NCBI GenBank assembly: GCA_019454205.1
Contig: CP075369.1
Span: forward strand, 1 to 64,000
Reading direction: 5' to 3'
Length of the DNA: 64,000 bases
From: Xanthobacteraceae bacterium
Lineage (GTDB): Bacteria; Pseudomonadota; Alphaproteobacteria; Rhizobiales; Xanthobacteraceae
Below the pieces are notes generated by a model. It was not told where the DNA came from. It ran no database searches and saw only the letters and a program-made list of their open reading frames with translations. Within the stretch, counting starts at the first letter, position 1. Every line of letters begins with the position of its first letter. Positions 51,024-59,699 of this stretch are shown here, in pieces. Made by a program: the position numbers and the translations under genes.

Positions 51024-52247
51024 TCAGTACGTCTCGACGTGAAAGCGTCCTTCGTCGCGCATCTTCATGCGGATCGAGGCCCAGTCGAGTTTGTGTTCGC
51101 GGCAAATTGAGGCAAAGGATTCCTCCACGCCGGTTTCCATGCCGCGCAGTCCGCACAGGTAAACGTGCGTGGTTTCCTTGCGAAGCAGCGCGGCCAGATC
51201 GGCGCTGCGCTTTTTCATGCGGTCCTGCACGTATTCTTTCGGCTGGTCGGCAAGCCGCGAGAATACGAGTTCCTGATCGAGCAGCGTCTTCGGCACTTTT
51301 TGCAAGGGTCCGAAGTAGGGAAGTTCCTCCGGCGTGCGTGCGCCGAAAAATAGATACAGTTTTCCCTTCGCATTCGGCATCGAGCGGCGGCGGCGCTCGG
51401 TAAAGGCACGAAACGGCGCGGAGCCGGTTCCAGTACAGATCATGATGACATCCGATTCCGGATCGTCCGGCATCAGGAAGGTCGAGCCGAACGGACCTGC
51501 GATCCGCACCGCGTCGCCCCGCTTCAGATCGCAAACGTAATTCGACGCGATGCCGCGGTGCTCGCGCCCGTCCGGCTGCTTCGCGATCACGCGCTTCACG
51601 GTAAGCGAAAGGTTGTTGGTGTTCGGTCGTTCGCCGTCGCGCGGAGAGGCGACCGAATAGAGCCGCATCTTGTGCGGCCGGCCGTTCTCATCGGCACCGG
51701 GAAGCACGATGCCGATGCTCTGGCCTTCCAGCACCGGGAAGGAAGTCGTCCCGAAGTCCAATATAATGTGATGGATGTCGGCGCTGGCACCTTCGCCGGT
51801 CAGTTTCAGGTTGCCGGTGACTTTCGCTTCGGCCGGCGCGCGGCGTCCGAACAGGTTGATGCGCGGTTTGCTGGCCGACAGCGGGGCCTTCATCTGGCCG
51901 CCCGCGCCCTTGTGGGCGTCGTCGAGCAACGCCGCCGCTTCGTCGTCGATCGCTTCCGCGACCGAGATCGCGGGGCCTTCCGCGTCGGGGATTTCCTCGA
52001 TCTCCGGCAGGTCAGACCACGAGAACTGCTCGTCCAGCGAGAACGGCGTCTTCACCTTGACGAAGTGATTGATCGAGCCGGTCGGGCAGGGCGAAACGCA
52101 GTCCATGCAGAAATTGCACTTCGTGACGTCCACCACATAGTTGTTCGCGTCATGCGTGACCGCGCCGATCGGACAGGTCGCCTCGCACGTATTGCAACGG
52201 ATGCAAACGGCGGGATCGATCAGGTGCTGCTTGATGGGCGCGGTCAT
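51024..52247 (-). CDS. boxA: Benzoyl-CoA 2,3-epoxidase, reductase component BoxA
   Basis: 407 residues. Two N-terminal [4Fe-4S] ferredoxin motifs (C-I-R-C-N-T-C-E-A-T-C-P at 15-26 and C-N-F-C-M-D-C-V-S-P-C-P at 44-55), an acidic linker, then a ferredoxin-NADP reductase-like module (R-L-Y-S-V-A-S-P for FAD, C-T-G-T-G-S-A-P-F-R-A-F for NADPH, ending R-F-H-V-E-T-Y). It moves electrons from NADPH to the diiron oxygenase BoxB. The ATG at 52247 starts the conserved region; the upstream frame lies in boxB. No clear ribosome site is seen, so translation may depend on boxB (11-base gap). Confidence 0.95.
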   Translation of the reverse strand: MTAPIKQHLIDPAVCIRCNTCEATCPIGAVTHDANNYVVDVTKCNFCMDCVSPCPTGSINHFVKVKTPFSLDEQFSWSDLPEIEEIPDAEGPAISVAEAIDDEAAALLDDAHKGAGGQMKAPLSASKPRINLFGRRAPAEAKVTGNLKLTGEGASADIHHIILDFGTTSFPVLEGQSIGIVLPGADENGRPHKMRLYSVASPRDGERPNTNNLSLTVKRVIAKQPDGREHRGIASNYVCDLKRGDAVRIAGPFGSTFLMPDDPESDVIMICTGTGSAPFRAFTERRRRSMPNAKGKLYLFFGARTPEELPYFGPLQKVPKTLLDQELVFSRLADQPKEYVQDRMKKRSADLAALLRKETTHVYLCGLRGMETGVEESFASICREHKLDWASIRMKMRDEGRFHVETY

Positions 52248-52258
52248 TATTCGTGATG

Positions 52259-53701
52259 TTACGCGATCTTCACGTATTCGAAATCGCCCGGCTTGTTGTC
52301 GATGCCGACTTTCGGCGGCACGATCCAGCTCGCGAACTTGCCCGGCTCGAACTGCGGGTTCATCAGGCTTTCGATGTAGTCCTTGTCGCTCGAAGACGGC
52401 AGCACTTCGTCCTTCGTCTTCTCCCACTTCGATTCGTCGATCACGTTGCCGTCGACATCCGATTTGATCGAGGAGAACTCGCCGATGTGCCGGTGGAAGG
52501 CGACATGCGGCAGCTTGAGCTGGAACGGGATGTTGTATTTCTCGATCACCTTGTTCCAGCGCGACACGCCGCCCTGGCAATCGGCGACGTAGTCGTCGCG
52601 CAGCCGCATGTTGAGCGCGGAGAGCGCGGGCACTTCCTCGGTGACGATCCGGCCGTCCTTGAAGCGCGTGACGGGATAGGTGGACGATTCCAGCTTGTGA
52701 TCGTCGTCGAGTTTGTCCTCGCGGTAACGGCCCTTGATCCCGGCATGGAACGCGCTCGCCGCGTTCGTCGAGATTTCATTGCCGAACAGGTCGAGGGTCA
52801 GCGAATAGTGCAGGTTCGCTTTCTTTTGCAGCGTCGGCAGGTCGATCACGCCGAGCTTGCGCACGGCATTGATGTCGAACGGATCTTCGATACCGGCCTT
52901 CTGCATTTCCTGGCAGGTGCGCTCGATGGTGCGGCCCACGCCGGTCTCGCCGACGAACATATGGTGCGCTTCTTCCGTCAACATGAAGCGCGTGGTGCGC
53001 GACAGCGGATCGAAGCCCGATTGCGCCAGCGCTTCGAGTTGCATCTTGCCGTCGCGGTCAGTGAAGAAGGTGAACATGAAGAAGGAAAGCCAGTCCGGCG
53101 TTTCCTCGTTGAAGGCACCCAGCATGCGCGGCGTATCCTCGTCGCCGGAGCGGCGCTGCAACAGCGCTTCCGCTTCCTCGCGGCCGTCGGCGCCGAAGTA
53201 TTTTTGCAGCAGGTAGACCATCGCCCAGAGGTGGCGGCCTTCTTCCACGTTCACCTGAAACAGGTTGCGCATGTCGTAGAGCGACGGCGCGGTCTTGCCG
53301 AGGAAGCGCTGCTGTTCGACCGACGCCGGTTCGGTGTCGCCCTGAATGACGATCAGGCGGCGGAGCATCGCGCGATATTCGCCCGGCACTTCCTGCCAAG
53401 CCTTTTCGCCGGCATGCGAGCCGAACGGAATCTTGCGGTCCTCGCCCTGCGGCGCGAGCAGGATGCCCCACTTGTAGTCCGGCATTTTCACGTAATCGAA
53501 CTTCGCCCAGCCTTTCGGATCGACCGAGACGGCGGTGCGCAGATAGACCAGCGACTCCTGAAAGCCGTCCGGACCCATGTCGTTCCACCAGTCGAGGTAG
53601 CCGGGATGCCACTTCTCCAGCGCGGCTTTCACGCGCGGATCGCCGTTGAGATTGACGTTGTTCGGGATGAGGCCGTCGTAATCGACGTTCATGATGTTCA
53701 T
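52259..53701 (-). CDS. boxB: Benzoyl-CoA 2,3-epoxidase, oxygenase component BoxB
   Basis: 480 residues, diiron enzyme that epoxidises benzoyl-CoA with O2. Candidate iron ligands are visible in two helical E...E-x-x-H sets: Glu124, Glu154 and His157 (E-E-G-R-H), Asp215, Glu244 and His247 (E-E-A-H-H). These fall four residues later than the ligand positions I recall for the Azoarcus enzyme, with spacing conserved. The C-terminal half carries P-Q-F-E-P-G-K-F-A-S-W-I-V-P-P. Middle gene of boxC-boxB-boxA. Confidence 0.96.
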   Translation of the reverse strand: MNIMNVDYDGLIPNNVNLNGDPRVKAALEKWHPGYLDWWNDMGPDGFQESLVYLRTAVSVDPKGWAKFDYVKMPDYKWGILLAPQGEDRKIPFGSHAGEKAWQEVPGEYRAMLRRLIVIQGDTEPASVEQQRFLGKTAPSLYDMRNLFQVNVEEGRHLWAMVYLLQKYFGADGREEAEALLQRRSGDEDTPRMLGAFNEETPDWLSFFMFTFFTDRDGKMQLEALAQSGFDPLSRTTRFMLTEEAHHMFVGETGVGRTIERTCQEMQKAGIEDPFDINAVRKLGVIDLPTLQKKANLHYSLTLDLFGNEISTNAASAFHAGIKGRYREDKLDDDHKLESSTYPVTRFKDGRIVTEEVPALSALNMRLRDDYVADCQGGVSRWNKVIEKYNIPFQLKLPHVAFHRHIGEFSSIKSDVDGNVIDESKWEKTKDEVLPSSSDKDYIESLMNPQFEPGKFASWIVPPKVGIDNKPGDFEYVKIA

Positions 53702-53705
53702 TGTT

Positions 53706-55361
53706 TCACACCCTTTCGCGGTCGTAGGTCGGTTGAATGCCGGTGCCGTAGAGTTTCAGTGCGCCTTGTTCGCCCACGGAGTTGGGGCGCTGGAAAATCC
53801 AGTTCTGCCATGCAGTGAGGCGGCCGAAGATTTTGGTTTCCATGGTTTCGGGGCCGGCGAAGCGGATATTCGCTTCCATACCGGTCAGCGCATCGGGCGA
53901 GTAGCTCGCGCGCTCTTCCAGCATCACGCGGATCTCGTCGTCCCAGTCGAAATTTTCATAAGCGAACGTGACGAGGCCGAGTTCGACCGCCTCATCGCCT
54001 TCGATCTTCGCGCCCTGTTTCGCTTTCGCGCGCTCGACGCTCGCAGGCTCGCCGAGGAAGCGCGTCTCTAAGCGAGTCAGGCCGTTGCCCATCGGGTAGA
54101 GGCCGAAGTTCGCTTCCGAGAGCATGATCGCGGCGGGCGGCTTGTTGTCGCCTTCGCGCTGGCCGATCAGCATCAGCGCGCGGTCGGACGCGAACACGAG
54201 TTCGGCCAGCATCCCGGCGAAGCAGGTGCCGGGTTCGATCAGGGAAACGAAGCTGCGCGACGTTACATCGACGCGCTTCAGCGTGCGCTTGATGTAGTGG
54301 CGCACTTCGCGGAGGAACCAGTCGTTCTGGTTCGCGGCGATGAATTTGTCGAAGTCGAGCACGCTTTGCGCGTCGCCCTCGGTCTTGAACAGCAGGAGGC
54401 CGATGGCCGGTTCATTGAAGCGCAGATGCAGGATCGCGTCTTCCAGTTCGCGCGAAACCGCGAGCGGCCAGAATTTGTCGCCTTGCGCGAGCGCTTCTGC
54501 GGTGGAAGCAGGCGCTTTTTCCTTCGATGCGCGAATGGTGATGGTTGCGAGTTTGCGCTCGCGCTCGATCTCCACCGAGACATGCGGGTAGACGATCCGG
54601 TCATAGTCGATCTTGCGGTCTAACGTAGTAAGGGCAACGCCCTTCGCTTCTTTCGGACGGTCGGACTTTGCGGCGAGTTCTTTCGCGCGCTCCTTCACCG
54701 CGTCGTTCCACTTCGACTTCGGCACGGTCTCGTCCACCAGCCGCCATTGTACGGCCTTCTGCCCGCGGATGCCTTCTTCGGTTGAGCAGAAGAAGTCCGC
54801 ATAGTCGCGGCGGACCTTGCGCTTGTCGGTGACGCGCGTGATGCCGCCCGTTCCGGGCAGTACCGCGAGCAGCGGCGTCTCCGGCAGCGACACCGCCGAA
54901 CGGCGGTCGTCGATCAGCATAATATGGTCGGCGGTAAGCGCGAGTTCGTAGCCGCCGCCCGCCGCGGTGCCGTTCACCGCGCAGAGATAATGCTGCTTCG
55001 AGTTCTCGCTGGCGTCCTCGATCGAGAGGCGCGTTTCGTTCGTGAACTTGCAGAAGTTCACCTTGTGGCCGTGCGTCGCCTTGCCGAGCATGCGGATGTT
55101 CGCGCCGGAACAGAACACGTTTTCCTTGCCGGACTTGATGACGACCGCGCGCACTTCCGGGTGCTCGAAGCGCAGCCGCTGGATCGCATCGTTCAGTTCG
55201 ATGTCGACCGAGAGATCGTAGGAGTTGAGCTTCAATTCGTAGTCGCTCGACAACCCGCCTGCCGGGTCGACGTCCATGATGAGGTTGGCGACCTCGCCGT
55301 CGAATTCGAGTTTCCAGTGCCGGTAGCGGCTTGGCTCGGTCTGGCAGTCGATCGCCTTCAT
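53706..55361 (-). CDS. boxC: Benzoyl-CoA dihydrodiol / epoxide lyase BoxC
   Basis: 551 residues, a double-crotonase protein that opens the 2,3-epoxybenzoyl-CoA ring by hydrolysis to 3,4-dehydroadipyl-CoA semialdehyde and formate. CoA/oxyanion elements are V-I-K-S-G-K-E-N-V-F-C-S-G-A-N-I-R-M-L and C-A-V-N-G-T-A-A-G-G-G-Y-E-L-A-L in the first half; the second half has P-G-T-C-F-A-G-M-L-A-E-L. First gene of the box operon, with GGGAG ahead of the ATG and a cluster of TGCA repeats upstream. BoxD, the next dehydrogenase, is not encoded in the window. Confidence 0.96.
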   Translation of the reverse strand: MKAIDCQTEPSRYRHWKLEFDGEVANLIMDVDPAGGLSSDYELKLNSYDLSVDIELNDAIQRLRFEHPEVRAVVIKSGKENVFCSGANIRMLGKATHGHKVNFCKFTNETRLSIEDASENSKQHYLCAVNGTAAGGGYELALTADHIMLIDDRRSAVSLPETPLLAVLPGTGGITRVTDKRKVRRDYADFFCSTEEGIRGQKAVQWRLVDETVPKSKWNDAVKERAKELAAKSDRPKEAKGVALTTLDRKIDYDRIVYPHVSVEIERERKLATITIRASKEKAPASTAEALAQGDKFWPLAVSRELEDAILHLRFNEPAIGLLLFKTEGDAQSVLDFDKFIAANQNDWFLREVRHYIKRTLKRVDVTSRSFVSLIEPGTCFAGMLAELVFASDRALMLIGQREGDNKPPAAIMLSEANFGLYPMGNGLTRLETRFLGEPASVERAKAKQGAKIEGDEAVELGLVTFAYENFDWDDEIRVMLEERASYSPDALTGMEANIRFAGPETMETKIFGRLTAWQNWIFQRPNSVGEQGALKLYGTGIQPTYDRERV

Positions 55362-55400
55362 GGCGTCCAGCTCCCTGTCTGTGGCCTTGCGGAGGCCCTA

Positions 55401-55458
55401 TGCATTATTTTGCATTGTTCTAGGGCAGCCTGCATCGCGATTGCAAGATGCCCATGCA
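55401..55458. promoter_or_regulatory. BoxR operator region: five TGCA repeats before boxC
   Basis: TGCA occurs at 55401, 55411, 55431, 55442 and 55455. The first two form TGCA-TTATTT-TGCA, the TGCA-N6-TGCA arrangement reported for BoxR/BzdR-type operators. The cluster lies 40-97 bases upstream of the boxC start, in the 138-base gap behind the hydrolase gene. Confidence 0.65.
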
Positions 55459-55499
55459 ATAAAGTTCATAGGTGTGGATTGGCCTTGAATCCCAAATCC

Positions 55500-56306
55500 T
55501 TAGGCCGCCGCGGGCCGCAGGCCCTCGTGGACCGCGAGCAGCCTGTTGGTGAAATCCGCGATGGCGCGCAGCGTTTCTTCCGGCTGCTCGATCTGCGGGG
55601 CGTGCCCGCAGCGCGCCAGCACCAGCCGCTCGACCGGGCAGTAGGCTTCGCGTTCGCAGGCGTCGAGTTGCTTCAGCGTGCCGTAGGCGTCGTCCTCGCC
55701 CTGGATCAGCAGGATCGGTACGCGGATGGTTGCGATGTATTCCTCGATGTTCCAGTCGCGGAATTCCGGGTCGAGCCAAGCGTCGTTCCAGCCGCGAAAA
55801 GCGTTTTCGGTATTCTCGCCGTGGTATTTCGCGAGCCGCGCTTTCAGGCCGCCGGTCTCGTAGGCGACTTTCGCTGCCGCGATGCTTTTGACCGAAACGT
55901 CCTCGACGAAAAAATGCGGCGCCATCAGCACGAGGCCGCGCACGCGAAAGTCCTGCGCGCCGCCGCCATAGATCACGGCGATCGACGCGCCGTCAGAATG
56001 GCCAACCAGTACGGCTTTTTTTACTCCCGCCGCGTCGAGCACCTGCGGCAACACTGCGAGCGCTTCGTCGTGCATGTAGGAGAGCGGGCGCGGCAGCGGC
56101 GCGGGTGAAGACTTCCCGTAACCGAAGCGCGAATAGGCGAGCACGCCGTAACCGCTCGCCTTTGCGAGCTTCTCCGGAAAGTCGCGCCACATCGCGACGC
56201 AGCCCAGCCCCTCATGCAGCAGCACCAGCGTCGGCGCTTTATCCGGCGAAGGGCCGAAAAAGGCGGCTTCGATCTTGCGCCCGCCGATATCGAGCATCCG
56301 TTCCAT
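55500..56306 (-). CDS. Alpha/beta hydrolase linked to benzoate-CoA ligase
   Basis: 268 residues. L-L-H-E-G-L-G (oxyanion region), Y-S-R-F-G-Y-G-K-S, nucleophile elbow V-G-H-S-D-G-A-S, acid in L-I-Q-G-E-D-D and histidine in C-G-H-A-P-Q-I-E. Such hydrolases occur in many box clusters. Possible roles are hydrolysis of a lactone or ester side product or of a CoA thioester; no motif decides. It follows the ligase gene by 12 bases and is co-transcribed with it. Confidence 0.88.
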   Translation of the reverse strand: MERMLDIGGRKIEAAFFGPSPDKAPTLVLLHEGLGCVAMWRDFPEKLAKASGYGVLAYSRFGYGKSSPAPLPRPLSYMHDEALAVLPQVLDAAGVKKAVLVGHSDGASIAVIYGGGAQDFRVRGLVLMAPHFFVEDVSVKSIAAAKVAYETGGLKARLAKYHGENTENAFRGWNDAWLDPEFRDWNIEEYIATIRVPILLIQGEDDAYGTLKQLDACEREAYCPVERLVLARCGHAPQIEQPEETLRAIADFTNRLLAVHEGLRPAAA

Positions 56307-56318
56307 GGGCGCTCCTGC

Positions 56319-57914
56319 TTACGAAGCCTTCACGGCGTCTTCGTCGCGCAGCTTGAAGCGCTGGATTTTTCCGGTCGCGGTTTTGGGAAGTTCGGTTTTC
56401 ACGTCGATCCAGCGCGGATATTTCCACGGCCCCGCCTTGTCCTTGACGTGCGAGCGCAACGCCTCGAACAGCGCGTCGTCCGACGTGAAGCCCTGCTTGA
56501 GCACGATATAGGCTTTCGGCTTCAGCAATCCGTCGTCGTCCTCGCGGCCGATTACGGCGGCCTCCAGGATCGCTTCGTGCGAGATCAGCGCGGCCTCGAC
56601 TTCCAGCGGCGAAACCCAGATGCCGCTTACCTTGAACATGTCGTCGGTGCGTCCGCAGCAGCGGAGAAAACCATCCGCATCGCGCACGTATTTGTCGCCG
56701 GTATAGGTCCATTCGCCCGCGAAGGTGCGGCGCGATTTCTCGCGCTGGTTCCAGTAGCCCTCGGCGGAAGAAGCGCCACGCACGACCAGTTCGCCGATCT
56801 CGTCGGTGCCGCATTCCTTGCCGTGTTCGTCGAGGATTTTCGCGTCATAGCCCGGCACCGCCTTGCCGGACGTGCCGTAGCGGATTTCACCGGGCCGATT
56901 GCTGAGAAAGATGTGCAGCATCTCGGTTGAGCCGATGCCGTCGAGAATGTCGACGCCGGTTTTCTGCTTCCAGCTTTCGCCGACATGCGCGGGCAGCGCT
57001 TCGCCTGCGGAAACGCACATGCGCAGCCGCCCGGAACCCGCGCCCTTGCCCATGTTCTTGTCGGCGACCAACGCGGCGTAGAGCGTCGGCACGCCGTAGA
57101 AAATCGTCGGCTGTTCGCGCTTCATGATGTCGAATACGGCATCCGGCGTCGGTCGCGCGGGAAGCAGGATCGTGGTCGCGCCGACCGCCATCGGAAAGCT
57201 CATGGCGTTGCCAAGGCCATAGGCGAAGAACAGCTTCGCCGCGGAATAGACGACATCGTCCTCGCGGATCCCGAGCACCTGTTCGCCATAGGAGCGCGCG
57301 GTAAACATCAAACTCGAATGAACGTGCTTGGTGCCCTTTGGCGCCCCGGTCGAGCCGGACGAATAGAGCCAGAACGCGACCTCGTCGGAAATCGTCGGTG
57401 CGGTCCAGACTTCCGGTTTTCCCTTCGCCAGCACGTCCGCGAACGGGATCTTCCGCACGCTGCCCGTCGAAATCGAGTTCGGGTCGCCGATCACGATGAC
57501 GGCGCGCAACGCGGGCAGTTTGCCGATGATCGGCTCCACCACTTTCGCGAGCGCATCCGAAACGACCAGCGCCTGCACCCGGCTGTCTTCGAGCATGTAG
57601 CCGTACTGTTCGGTATTGAGCAGCGTGTTGAGCGGGATCGGTACGATGCCCGCGCGGATCGCGCCCCAGAAGGCGATCGGAAATTCCAGCACGTCGAGCG
57701 CCAGCATCGCGACGCGCGCTTCGCGTTCGAAGCCGAGGGCATACAGGCCGCTGGCGAAGCGGCAGCTATCCTTTTGCAAATCGCCGTAGGTTAGCGCGCG
57801 CGGACCTTCCTTGAACGCGATCTTCGCACCGCGTCCGTGCGCTACATTCGCATCGACGAAATCGGCTGCGGCGTTATAGGCCCGCCTTGCCGCGATGGCT
57901 TCGAGGCTGCTCAT
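56319..57914 (-). CDS. Benzoate-CoA ligase
   Basis: 531 residues. Adenylate-forming enzyme: Y-S-S-G-S-T-G-A-P-K-G (P-loop), Y-G-V-P-T-L-Y-A, G-I-G-S-T-E-M-L-H-I-F-L-S (A5, typical of benzoate-CoA ligases), G-R-T-D-D-M-F-K-V-S-G-I-W-V-S-P-L-E-V-E (hinge and A8) and the catalytic lysine in T-A-T-G-K-I-Q-R-F. It activates benzoate to benzoyl-CoA, the substrate of BoxAB. The ATG at 57914 fits the family start (S-S-L-E-A-I-A-A-R-R), although GGAGG is very close to it; an upstream ATG adding 21 residues is possible. It diverges from boxR. Confidence 0.93.
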   Translation of the reverse strand: MSSLEAIAARRAYNAAADFVDANVAHGRGAKIAFKEGPRALTYGDLQKDSCRFASGLYALGFEREARVAMLALDVLEFPIAFWGAIRAGIVPIPLNTLLNTEQYGYMLEDSRVQALVVSDALAKVVEPIIGKLPALRAVIVIGDPNSISTGSVRKIPFADVLAKGKPEVWTAPTISDEVAFWLYSSGSTGAPKGTKHVHSSLMFTARSYGEQVLGIREDDVVYSAAKLFFAYGLGNAMSFPMAVGATTILLPARPTPDAVFDIMKREQPTIFYGVPTLYAALVADKNMGKGAGSGRLRMCVSAGEALPAHVGESWKQKTGVDILDGIGSTEMLHIFLSNRPGEIRYGTSGKAVPGYDAKILDEHGKECGTDEIGELVVRGASSAEGYWNQREKSRRTFAGEWTYTGDKYVRDADGFLRCCGRTDDMFKVSGIWVSPLEVEAALISHEAILEAAVIGREDDDGLLKPKAYIVLKQGFTSDDALFEALRSHVKDKAGPWKYPRWIDVKTELPKTATGKIQRFKLRDEDAVKAS

Positions 57915-58033
57915 TCCTCCGGCTCTCCCGTTTTCCGCGCTTCGTTCCGGCGCGAGTTGGATGAAGAATAATTCCAATTTTTCATCCGGGCAGGGTTTGC
58001 CCCTGATTTTCCTGTTCCCATCCTAGGAAGGCA

Positions 58034-58047
58034 TGAATTATACTGCA
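58034..58047. promoter_or_regulatory. Degenerate BoxR-type site between ligase gene and boxR
   Basis: TGAA-TTATAC-TGCA, one base away from the TGCA-N6-TGCA arrangement seen before boxC, 25 bases upstream of the boxR start and about 120 upstream of the ligase start. It may be a weak site for joint control of both genes. Confidence 0.35.
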
Positions 58048-58071
58048 AGCCATTCTGGCTAAGGGGTTCAA

Positions 58072-58995
58072 ATGGCCCGCAACCGCTCCGACGGTCCCGC
58101 ACGGAAAGAAAAAGAACTGCCGAGCGAGGATTTTCTCGCCCAGCTCGGCGAGCGTGTGCGCACCACGCGGGCGCGCCGCGCCATGTCGCGGAAAGTCCTC
58201 GCGCGGCAATCGAAAGTGTCGGAGCGCTATCTGGCGCAACTCGAACTCGGCAAGGGCAACTGCTCCATCGTGTTGCTGCGCCGGATCGCGAAGGCGATGG
58301 GCGTGCCGGTGGCCGAACTGATCGACGACCGGCCCGAACGTGAAGTCGAGCACGTACTCCTCGAACAACTGATCGACCGCCTCTCGCCCGTCGAGCGCAA
58401 GGAAGCGCGCGACCTGCTGCTGTCGCGCTTCGGCGGGCCGAGCCGCGAGGATCGTCGCGGGCGTGTCGCGATGATCGGATTGCGCGGCGGCGGCAAGTCT
58501 ACGCTCGGTAAATTGCTCGCAACCGAACTCGGTATTCCTTTCGTCGAGCTTGACCGCGAGATCGAGAAACTGAGCGGCATGGCGCTCTCGGAAATCTTCG
58601 AGATGTTCGGGCAGCCGACCTATCGCCGTTTCGAGCGCGAGGCGCTGGAAAAAGTTCTCGCGGATAATCCGCGCTTCGTGCTTGCGACCGGCGGCAGCCT
58701 CGTCACCGAGCCTGCGACCTACGAATTGCTGCTGACCTCGTGCTTCACGGTCTGGGTGCGTACCGGGCCGGACCAGCACATGAACCGCGTGATCGAGCAG
58801 GGCGATCTTCGCCCGATGGCCGAGAACGCGAAGGCGATGGACGATCTGGTTTCGATCCTGCGCAGCCGCGAGCCGCTCTACGCCAAGGCCGATCGCGTGC
58901 TCGATACCGCCGGCCGCAAACCCGAGCAGAGTCTCCGTGAGCTGACCTCGCTGATCGATTATCCGAAGGCGGTCACGTCGCGCCGTAGCGCGTAA
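58072..58995 (+). CDS. boxR: BoxR: HTH regulator fused to a shikimate-kinase-like domain
   Basis: 307 residues. N-terminal XRE helix-turn-helix (about 22-85: L-G-E-R-V-R-T-T-R, S-E-R-Y-L-A-Q-L-E-L-G-K-G-N), a linker, then a shikimate kinase-like domain with P-loop G-L-R-G-G-G-K-S-T (136-144), L-D-R-E-I-E-K and A-T-G-G-S-L-V. In BzdR/BoxR this second domain binds benzoyl-CoA and relieves repression. AAGGGG precedes the ATG. It is divergent from the ligase/hydrolase unit and convergent with the LivF gene, whose stop lies two bases beyond its own. Confidence 0.95.
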   Translation: MARNRSDGPARKEKELPSEDFLAQLGERVRTTRARRAMSRKVLARQSKVSERYLAQLELGKGNCSIVLLRRIAKAMGVPVAELIDDRPEREVEHVLLEQLIDRLSPVERKEARDLLLSRFGGPSREDRRGRVAMIGLRGGGKSTLGKLLATELGIPFVELDREIEKLSGMALSEIFEMFGQPTYRRFEREALEKVLADNPRFVLATGGSLVTEPATYELLLTSCFTVWVRTGPDQHMNRVIEQGDLRPMAENAKAMDDLVSILRSREPLYAKADRVLDTAGRKPEQSLRELTSLIDYPKAVTSRRSA

Positions 58996-58997
58996 CC

Positions 58998-59699
58998 TCA
59001 GACGCCAAGGTGGCGGTGGATCAGCGCTTCGTCGGCGCGCAGTGCCGCCGATGTGCCATCGAACACGATCTCGCCCTTGGCCATGATCGTGTTGCGGTCC
59101 GCGAGCGCGAGCAGGTCGGTCAGGTTCTTGTCGACGATGATCGCCGCGATGCCCGACGCGGTGATCTGCTTCACCGTATTCCAGATTTCGTCGCGCAGCT
59201 TCGGGGCGAGGCCTTCGGTCGCCTCGTCGAGCAGAATGATCGAGGGGTTCGTCATCAGCGCGCGACCGATGGAAAGCATCTGCTGTTCGCCACCGGAAAG
59301 CTCGTTGCCCCAATGATGCTTGCGCTCCGCAAGACGCGGGAACACCGAATAGACGCGCTGCAAATCCCAGCCGCCTTTCCTTGAAGCAAAGGTGAGGTTT
59401 TCATCGACGGTCAGGTTCGGGAATATCCCGCGTCCCTCCGGCACCAGCGCCAGACCCGAACGCGCGCGCACGGAAGCGCGTTGCGAAGTGACGTCCGCCC
59501 CGTTCAATGCGATGCGGCCCGAAGCCGGATGCACGAGGCCCATCAGCGTGCGCAGCAGGGTGGTCTTGCCCATGCCGTTGCGGCCAAGCAGCGTGACGGT
59601 TTCGCCCGCGTTCACATGGAAGCTGACGTTCCGCAAAATATGACTGCGGCCATAGAACGTATTGATGCCTTCGGCGGCGAGGACAGGCGTCGTGCTCAT
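58998..59699 (-). CDS. ABC transporter ATP-binding protein (LivF family)
   Basis: 233 residues, canonical motifs: Walker A G-R-N-G-M-G-K-T-T, V-P-E-G-R-G-I-F-P Q-loop, signature L-S-G-G-E-Q-Q-M-L-S-I-G-R-A-L and Walker B I-I-L-L-D-E-A-T-E-G-L (D-E-A instead of D-E-P). Last gene of the second box-flanking transporter operon, overlapping the fused LivM-LivG gene by four bases. Confidence 0.92.
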   Translation of the reverse strand: MSTTPVLAAEGINTFYGRSHILRNVSFHVNAGETVTLLGRNGMGKTTLLRTLMGLVHPASGRIALNGADVTSQRASVRARSGLALVPEGRGIFPNLTVDENLTFASRKGGWDLQRVYSVFPRLAERKHHWGNELSGGEQQMLSIGRALMTNPSIILLDEATEGLAPKLRDEIWNTVKQITASGIAAIIVDKNLTDLLALADRNTIMAKGEIVFDGTSAALRADEALIHRHLGV

